DNA from: Gnetum montanum
Lineage: Eukaryota; Streptophyta; Gnetopsida; Gnetales; Gnetaceae
NCBI GenBank assembly: GCA_015680685.1
Contig: MNCI01030517.1
Span: 1-25,374, forward strand
Direction of reading: 5' to 3'
DNA length: 25,374 bases
Positions within the stretch are counted from its first letter, which is position 1. Every line of letters starts with the position of its first letter. A program made the translations under genes and the position numbers. Positions 19,316-25,374 of this stretch are shown here, piece after piece. The notes under the pieces were generated by a model. The model had not been told where the DNA came from and did no database searches. It was given only the letters and a program-made list of their open reading frames with translations.

Positions 19316-20989
19316 TGAAACACCACCAAATTTGGGATATAACTTTTCAACTACAAATTTACCTAAGTGTCAACATGATGCCACTTTCTGCAAATTTTTC
19401 TAAGTGCTAGGACTGTGCTCTTCACTACCCTAGAGAATATTCAGCCCAGTGGAGAGTGTAGTCAGCCTAGTGGAAACCGTAGTCAACTTCAAAAATTGAG
19501 TTTTTTGCAATTTTTCCTAAGTGTCACCATGAAGCAAGAAGCTGTAGATTTTTCTAAGTGTTGGGACTATGCACTTCACTGCCTTAGAGTATAGTCAACT
19601 CAATAGATAGCATAGTCAACACAAAATGCCAATTTTACAAATTTTTTTAAGTGTCAAGCTAGCAGCTATAGATTTTTCTAAGTGTTGAGACTATACTCTC
19701 CACCAGCCTAGAGCATAATCAAGCATAGTCAACTAGAAGCTAGTTTCTACAAACTTTTTCCAAGTGCTAGGACTATGCTCACCCTGAGTCAGAAGTGTAG
19801 TTAGCCTCCCATGGAGAGCATAGTTAGCACAAAGCCTTTTTTGCAAAACTTTTTCTATCTCTAGGACTACACTCTTCCCTAGTCTAAAGTGTAGCCAAGC
19901 GTAGTCATGTAGAACAACCTCCAAAGGCCTCCATAATGTAGCACCGGCACTGACCTCAACTTTGACACATCTCTAGCAAGCACATGCATATTTTTTGCAT
20001 TCCCACTTTGTTCCAAAATTGTAACTATGCTCGACCACATTCCAAATAGTGGACAACGTAGTCCCAGAGTGTAGTCTCAAAAAGTTGCATTTTTTGCATT
20101 TTCTCAGGTACATTGTGGTCTTTTCAGCACACCCACATGTAGTTGGTAGTGTAGTCATAGTCTCATAGCCTCATAGAGTCTGCCAGAACACAACACAGCA
20201 CAACACCATTTGCCTCAATGGAGAATGTAGTTGGGTGATAATGTAGTCCCAACTATCCCACTACCACATGGCAATTTCTTCACATTTCATGGCAACCTTA
20301 TCTTTATAAATACCCCCACCATCTACATTTTAAGGGTTGGCATTTTTGTTGGTTGAAAAATTTTGGATGTTAGCATTTTGGTAGTTTGGCATTTTGGCAT
20401 TTGGATAAATAAGACCCAAAGACACACCAATGAACTAGAGAGAGGTAAAGTTGCATACGACAGCCCACCATAGTCCCACTATAGCCCAACAGAACACCAC
20501 AGCCCATGGTACACCATGGTGGCCAACCTGACAAACATGGACACCACAACAAGCACCAAACTTCACGACTAGACACCTTTGAGACTATGACTATGCTCTC
20601 CATTGTGCCTACTATACACTGTGTACCTTCTCACCCCTTTTAAAGTTAACTATGCTCAACCCCATTTGGGGTGATGTTCTATTTCTCTCTCTCTTTCCTT
20701 GCATTTTTAGCATTTTATTCACATTTTCTACTGTTGCATTGCATAGTCATGCCTAAAAATGCTCGGGTGATAGCCCCCTACACTTTGGCACCTTTGTTTT
20801 GCACTAAAACCCTTGACTGCGCTCACCCACGCTGACACTGTCAACACCGTTAACACCACAAACACTTTTTAAACACTTAGCATCATTTGGCATCACATTT
20901 GGTAAGTCCTCATTCGATCAACAAGACTATTCTAGGAATCTCATCTCTACCCCTCAATGTTCTAATTATTGACATTTTCAGTCATTATA
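19316..20989 (+). mobile_element. 3' LTR of the Gag-protease element
   Basis: 1,674 bp, aligning with 11403-13096 from TGAAACACCACC to the end CATTATA (CATTACA in the 5' copy). It carries the same GAGCRTAGTC array, TATAAATA (20305-20312), a CT run near 20682-20694 and the end block with CATTTGGTAAGTCC. It is followed by the right target duplication GTGAG. Confidence 0.85.
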
Positions 20990-20994
20990 GTGAG
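20990..20994. repeat. Target-site duplication, right copy (GTGAG)
   Basis: Matches ATGAG at 11398-11402 at four of five bases; the first base differs by a transition. Confidence 0.6.
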
Positions 20995-21062
20995 TACTTA
21001 ACCAATGTACCAAACTATAATTACCTTTACCTTAACACTGGTATCTTTTACCTTTAATTGTC

Positions 21063-21950
21063 CAACATATAGAAATGTCTCCTAGTCTTAGAAAGGAATG
21101 TGAATTAGAAATTTAGGAGTATTTACAAAGACAATTAATTAGACCAAGCACTAGCATGTTTGCTTGTGCTACTTTCTTTGTAAACAAATGAGCTGAGTTA
21201 GTTCGAGGTAAAAAATGTTTAGTTGTCAACTATAAACCTCTGAACGATATAATTAAATTTGTCCAACATCCGATTCCCAACAAAGATGACTTATTTCAAC
21301 GTCTACCTCATACTAATATCTATTCTAAGTTTGATTTGAAATCAGGTTTCTGGCATATCCAAGTCCATGAATCAGATCGTTGGAAAACAACATTCACAGT
21401 ACCCGAAGGGCTTTATGAATGGAATGTTTTACCGTTCGGTATAAAAACTGCTCCATCAATTTTCCAAAAAATGATGGACTCTATTTTCCATTCGTATCCA
21501 TTTATTCTAGCATATATAGATGACATATTAATTCTTAGTAAAACTGTTAAAGAACATATAGAGCATTTAAAGGTTTTTGTAGATCTTGTAGATAAAAATG
21601 GTCTTGTCCTTTCACCTACAAAAATGAAGATTGGACAATCCAATATAGAGTGTTTAGGTTTATAAATTTCTGCAGGCATTATTCAATTGCAACCCCATAT
21701 TATACAAAGTATAATTAATTTTCCAGATGTATTGGAAAATAAAGTACAAATACAACGTTTCTTAGGATGTATTAATTATGTCTCTAGTTTCTTTAAAGAT
21801 ATTGCCCAGGAAAGAGACATTTTGAATCAGCTATTATGAAAACATTCTCCTCCATGGAACCATCAATGCAGTGAGGCTGTCAAAAAGATCAAACAGGTTT
21901 GTCAAAATTTTCTGCCATTATTTCTCCCAGGAGAAGGTACATTTATTCTC
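21063..21950 (+). pseudogene. Endogenous caulimovirid reverse transcriptase
   Basis: One plus-strand frame with only four stops (TAG 21114, TGA 21189, TAA 21663, TGA 21837) and no frameshift. Visible RT blocks: the N-terminal finger region with RGKKCLVVNYKPLN (about 21211-21252), FDLKSGFWHIQ (about 21330-21363) with the first catalytic Asp, the W-NVLPFGIKTAPSIFQ block (21421-21465), and the YIDD catalytic box at 21513-21524. The order and wording of these blocks fit Caulimoviridae RT better than Ty3 elements, notably FDLKSGFW and EWNVLPFG. Role: copying pregenomic RNA into DNA. The fragment starts near the right edge of the LTR element; movement, coat and protease parts are not seen upstream. 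Genus not assignable by eye. Confidence 0.8.
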
Positions 21951-22394
21951 GAAACAGATGCCTCTGAGATGTTTTGGGGTGCTACACTAAAACAAGAACA
22001 AAATCATACAGTAAGAATATGTAGGTATGCTTCAAGGAAGTTTAATGAAGCCCAACAAAAATATCATAGTTCCCATAGAGAATTACTTGCCATTGTCAAA
22101 GGCATAGAAAAATTCAGGTTGTTTTTGCAACCACAATGGTTTATTGTAAGAAGCGATTTAAAGCACATTGACAAATACCTACAGTCAAAAAATCTCTCTA
22201 AGGTGGCTCATACGAGACTTATTCGTTGGAGTTTATTTTTGGCTAACTTTGAATTTGATAGTGAATATTTAGAAGGTAATAAAAACTATTTAGCTGATTT
22301 TCTAACTAGGGAATTCCAGTTCCCTAGTCCTACTGATGTTTACAGTATGTCCAGAATTATTAAGAGGCGAAGGATGGACTCTTCGTTCTTCTAG
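21951..22394 (+). pseudogene. Endogenous caulimovirid RNase H domain
   Basis: Continues in the RT frame and is fully open from 21969 to the stop at 22392-22394. The four acidic residues of the RNase H active site can be placed: Asp at 21957 (TDASE), Glu at 22080 (HRELLAI), Asp at 22155 (RSDLK) and Asp at 22296 (ADFLTREF). The ADFLTREF end is typical of the caulimovirid polyprotein. There is no integrase after it, in agreement with a pararetrovirus and not a Ty3 element. The domain itself has no stop, so this is the best preserved coding piece in the window apart from the young gag at 24781. Confidence 0.82.
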
Positions 22395-23292
22395 GCATCT
22401 ATGTCCATGTACTACGCATGAAATATTTCTCAGTTTTCCTCAATACTTTGCTGAAACTACCCGACATTAAAGTAACTAGGAAGAATTCTATTTCTTAACT
22501 GAAGCACAGCAATCTGGCTCATCTATCACACAAAGGGTTTTTACTACTTTTTCTACTCCTTCTATTCGAACTACTAGAACCGTTATCCCTTCTCCCTATA
22601 TCCATTTAGCCACTGATGTTAAAATCAGTAACCTTGACATTGAAATATGGTACAATAATGACTGTCCTAATTGGCCTTATTACCAACCTAGTGATTTTCA
22701 TATGTACCGTATTGAATTTAATCCATAGTCCATGCCATCCTTAGACTCTGCAATGTTTTGGTCCTGGTGGGCACGATTTGGTCATGCTTCTGTGCATCTT
22801 CCTTCAAACTATCTAGGATATCTTAGAGCACACCTAAATGAACATCATGGTGATTTCTCTTTCTATGGTAGTGCAACTACTATGGCCTGGCATTTCGTAC
22901 ATATGGCTTCCAGTCCTATTTATTTCTTAGTCACATGCATCGCTAAGAGGACTAACTGGTAGAACATATGGGGCCAAGCATTCTATCAAGATGTATATAC
23001 GGCCAATGCTTTTGACATCCAGCACCATTGTCATGTCAACATGAAAGTCCCTTACATGATGGAATTGTATTATCAAGATCACCGTATCGACGAATATCAC
23101 ACTGCAGAGGGGAGAGAGTCCAAAATTTATCTAGTTGGACTCCACTCAGAAGAATCCAATGGCAGTACAAGCAGCACGCCTTCAGGATCTCCAGGGCATC
23201 ATGATTACAGTTCGGATTAATTTCATAATCAACCAGTCAACTCAGAAGGAGAAGATGTCAACTTCAGTCCCAATAGTCCTCCATCATGCTAA
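22336..23292 (+). pseudogene. Second ORF downstream of RNase H, unknown function
   Basis: In the +1 frame relative to RT-RNase H, an ATG at 22336 opens a frame that overlaps the end of the RNase H ORF by 59 nt. It can be followed to a TAA at 23290 with about five internal stops (near 22468, 22477, 22726, 22960 and 23217) and no evident frameshift, giving roughly 318 codons. The middle (22732-22962, intact) is rich in Trp, His and Phe, with FWSWWARFGHASVHL and HLNEHHGDFSFYG; the end is Ser/Asp/Glu-rich and looks disordered. By position it corresponds to ORF VI (transactivator) of caulimoviruses or to ORF2 of florendoviruses, whose function is unknown. I see no sequence match to either. Confidence 0.55.
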
Positions 23293-23677
23293 AAAAGATT
23301 GTCTGCAACAATCTCCATAATGCTAATCCGAATAAAGTTGTCTTCCACAATCTCCATAGTAGGGATCCAAATCCTAAAAGTAGATCATCCAAGTTGGCTT
23401 CCACTATCCTGGGTCAGTCTGTAATGCTATAAATAGTAGTGTGTATAAGCAAAGTAGCATAAGCTAATAGCATAAGTGTCTGAAGTCTGAGTCTGTACGT
23501 TTCTGCAAGTTTTATGTCTTTCTACAAGTGTGAGTTTGCAAGGAGAAGATATCAGTTTCTTGATGCTCCCTGCTCAGAAACTAAGCATTCTCTCCTCTAC
23601 TGAAAGAGAGATTGTTATTTGTTGTGTCTTGCTCAAGAACAAGCATTCCTTTCAATTTTGTAATTCTGTTTTGTGTG
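23293..23677 (+). promoter_or_regulatory. Pararetroviral intergenic region with promoter and leader
   Basis: Directly after the second ORF are 2.5 imperfect repeats of about 42 bp (23296-23337, 23338-23380, 23391-23420) sharing (G/T)TTGTCT(G/T)CCACAATCTCCATA-type words, one with the inverted pair GATTGT/ACAATC. A strong TATA box, TATAAATAG, follows at 23428-23436. After it come about 240 bp of leader-like DNA with repeated TCTGAAGTCTGAGTCTG and TTTCTGCAAG words. The layout (enhancer repeats, TATA, leader after the last ORF) is that of a caulimovirid pregenomic RNA promoter. The short frame at 23530-23778 crosses into the next LTR and is chance. Confidence 0.6.
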
Positions 23678-24649
23678 TGATGAGACGTAGTCCGACGCGA
23701 TATCGCATCCCCCGCGATATCGCGTCCTTCCCTATGATGTCGCGTACGCGATATCGCAGTCCGCCGCCATGTCTATAAATAAGAGGCAGCTCTCCCTTGT
23801 TTGGGGATCCCAGTTTTAGTGTAGTGAAGCTTTGGCAGTTTGATCCCTCTAGAGTTAGAATTTTTCCCGTACTTGGTAGTTTGTGTGGTGAATGTGATTG
23901 TATGGTGTCTTTATTCGAGTGTGTCGTACTTGGACACGCACATGACCGGCAATAAAGATCGAGATTACTTCATCATTGCAACATTCACTTAGTTTATTTA
24001 TTGTTATTTATTTAATGTTATTTACTACTTTCATAGCGCGGTGTGAGTACAACTTAACTACGAGCATCCATGGGTGTGTACAGCTAGTTAAGGAATCGGT
24101 TGCTCATCGCGATTAGTTTCTCACCCTTAAACTCCTAGAAGCGGAACGAGTACGACTTGATTACGAGCATTTAAGTGTGACTGCTTGGTAGCCCAGTGGT
24201 GTAGCTAGGGGGATCTACACTTGGTAACCCAGTGGCGTATTTGGGGTCTACGCTTGGTAATCCCAGTGGCGTACCTAGGCCTATGCTTGGTAGTCCTAGT
24301 GGCAGTCGTGCACGAAGTCCAAGATGTGTACGGTTGATCAAGGAATCGGTTGCTCATCGCACTTAGGCTAGATTAGATTTTCTTACCTTTTCCTCTTAGC
24401 TTAGAATTAGTTAATATTATTTTCCATTGCCTTCAGGAGTAGCATTAGATTAGGAACACATCATACATCTCATCTAGACTAAACCATACATGACATATGC
24501 AAAACTAGTCTAGATGGGAAGACAGCGAACTGCGACCTAAAGCTAACTAATCTAGATGCCACAACTACCCCATCTGCGGAGTTCGACCGGATCGCGCGTG
24601 TGACGCTCGTTTTGTATGGTTGAGTGTAGGGGTACCTCGCCACTCATCA
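23678..24649 (+). mobile_element. 5' LTR of a young Athila-like element
   Basis: The right edge, ATCA at 24646-24649, is fixed by the primer site one base later. The left edge is one of the TG pairs at 23674-23682; TGATGAGACG at 23678 is preferred because the old copy starts TGATAAATCC. U3 holds CGCGATATCGCG repeats (23696-23757). TATA box TATAAATA is at 23774-23781 and AATAAA at 23951-23956. R/U5 holds four GCTTGGTA-A-CCCAGTGGCGTA-type units (24181-24300), and a longer duplication ending GGAATCGGTTGCTCATCGC at about 24092-24110 and 24342-24360. Many CpGs survive, in contrast to the old LTR at 6222-7102. Confidence 0.75.
23696..23757. repeat. CGCGATATCGCG palindrome array, 17-bp phase
   Basis: Palindromes at 23696-23706, 23713-23724 and 23747-23757, with a variant (TATGATGTCGCG) between the second and third, giving starts spaced close to 17 bp. 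CGCGTACGCG at 23741-23750 is a further palindrome abutting the last. The array lies just upstream of the TATA box at 23774. Confidence 0.75.
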
Positions 24650-24650
24650 T

Positions 24651-24668
24651 TGGTGCCATTGCCGGGGA
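24651..24668 (+). promoter_or_regulatory. Primer binding site, tRNA-Asp type
   Basis: TGGTGCCATTGCCGGGGA differs at two bases (T for C, A for G) from TGGCGCCGTTGCCGGGGA, the site complementary to the 3' end of plant tRNA-Asp used by Athila/Calypso-type elements. Both changes are of CpG-decay type. It begins one base after the LTR end and sets the element's orientation. Confidence 0.8.
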
Positions 24669-24780
24669 TGGTGCTAGTTATCTAGATTAGTTATATCATA
24701 CAAGATCGCTGTATAGAACTTAACGATATATCTTTCAAAAAATAGTAACTATTAAAAAGTCACATAAATTCACGCACAAC
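24669..24780 (+). other. Leader between primer site and gag
   Basis: About 110 bp of AT-rich untranslated DNA ending in CACGCACAACATG, whose ATG at 24781 starts gag. Confidence 0.5.
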
Positions 24781-25374
24781 ATGTCTCTCCGACAAGATAA
24801 TAATAATGCCACACTTAGTGAGGACGTTCATTGGAGAACCAATGACCTATATGATGATGAAGATTGGAGCATACAACCTGAAGTGGGAGTTTCCTATAAG
24901 CATGAACAAAAACAATGTCATCACAATGCACGAAAGCCTAACTTACCTGATGACGATGAACCCCCACTAGTCGCTATAAGCTTAACGCAAATACAAGAGG
25001 CTGTTCGAATCTCACGTAGGCATCGTAAAGAGAGCCGACTACCCAGGCTCAATTTAAACAACTTTCCCAAATTTTCAAGAGGCTATGACTTAGATCCGTA
25101 TCAACATTTACTAGCCTTCTACGATGCCTGCACATGGAATAACATTGATAACAGTTGGCAAAAACTGAAGCTCTTTCCTATGACACTCATTGACCAAGCT
25201 AAAGTATGGTATAGATCGTTAAAATCAAACTCGATATGACACTGGTCAACAATGGTAGAAGTTTTTAATGAGAAATATCAAACCTACGCCAGAGTGTCAG
25301 CCTTGAGGAAACAAATCCAAGGATGGAAACAAGAAAAACATGAACCCTTGGACATGGCCTTAGAAAGATATTAC
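24781..25374 (+). pseudogene. Gag of the young Athila-like element, partial at the window end
   Basis: Starts at the ATG after a short leader and stays in one frame to the last base of the window (198 codons), with a single TGA at 25237. The N-terminal 85 residues are acidic and His-rich. The retrotransposon Gag domain follows from about residue 90: LPRLNLNNFPKFSRGYDLDP, then HLLAFYDAC, KLKLFPMTL, AKVWYRSL and, beyond the stop, a VFNEKY/LRKQI/ERYY part. The domain fits Athila and Tat Gags: D-PYQHL, then LFP-(S/T)L---AK-W. The TGA is where many relatives have a polar or Arg residue and is one change from CGA. Role: capsid of the virus-like particle. The tRNA-Asp primer site supports Athila. 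With one stop it may be recently dead, or the stop may be suppressed or an assembly error. Confidence 0.75.

Larger units (their letters stand above)
11403..20989 (+). mobile_element. Complete Ty3/Tat-like LTR retrotransposon encoding only Gag and protease
   Basis: A 9,587-bp element bounded by two 1.7-kb LTRs, both starting TGAAACACCACC, with a 5-bp target duplication (ATGAG/GTGAG), a primer site at 13101 and a purine tract at 19301-19315. The interior codes for a decayed Gag and aspartic protease in plus orientation; the Gag-protease layout fits the Tat/Ogre/Retand group. After the protease there is no reverse transcriptase, RNase H or integrase, only about 2.2 kb of degenerate tandem repeats and non-coding DNA. 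It would therefore depend on another element for replication, like the non-autonomous plant elements called TR-GAG. The first 96 aligned bases of the LTRs differ at 10 sites (7 transitions), so insertion is old. It interrupts the minus-strand frame at 10135-11358. Confidence 0.8.

Overview
The window looks like nuclear DNA from a large, repeat-rich seed plant genome. I see no intact host gene. Nearly everything recognisable is an LTR retrotransposon, a tRNA-derived SINE or an endogenous pararetrovirus, at several ages and nested in one another. The slow, substitution-driven decay (many stop codons, few frameshifts) and the very old but still alignable LTRs would suit a conifer or other gymnosperm. 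That placement is inference; the sequence alone does not fix the species.

Layout. 1-2600: the 3' end of a Ty1/copia element, with a non-coding tail, a polypurine tract at about 1425-1435 and its 3' LTR. 2600-3600: unassigned AT-rich DNA with one good foldback. 3605-7102: remains of an Athila-like Ty3 element. These are a duplicated 3' end (3605-3920 and 5905-6205), a U3 fragment rich in GATATC (4448-4540), a decayed coiled-coil ORF (4552-5904) and an old 3' LTR (6222-7102). 7112-8654, minus strand: the 5' end of another Ty3 element (LTR, initiator-tRNA-Met primer site, first part of gag), cut off where the old Athila-like LTR begins. 9016-9235: a SINE with target-site duplication. 10135-11358, minus strand: a long decayed coding frame that I cannot name.

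11403-20989 is one complete 9.6-kb LTR retrotransposon. Its two 1.7-kb LTRs, primer site, polypurine tract and 5-bp target duplication can all be located. It encodes a decayed Gag and aspartic protease of Ty3/Tat type but no reverse transcriptase, RNase H or integrase. About 2.2 kb of degenerate tandem repeats lies between the protease and the 3' LTR. It appears to be a non-autonomous Gag-protease element. It sits between the unnamed minus-strand frame and an endogenous caulimovirid fragment.

21063-23677: the caulimovirid fragment. It has reverse transcriptase and RNase H in one frame with catalytic residues still visible, a second overlapping ORF of unknown function, and a TATA-containing promoter-like region. 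23678-25374: the 5' end of a much younger Athila-like element related to the copy at 6222-7102, with LTR, tRNA-Asp primer site and the start of gag, running off the window.

The main theme of the hunt is that four unrelated LTR families here each carry a U3 packed with short palindromic or two-orientation motifs. Other leads are the Gag-protease-only element, the unknown ORF after RNase H in the pararetrovirus, the unnamed minus-strand frame, and reading frames broken by many C-to-T-type stop codons but almost no indels.
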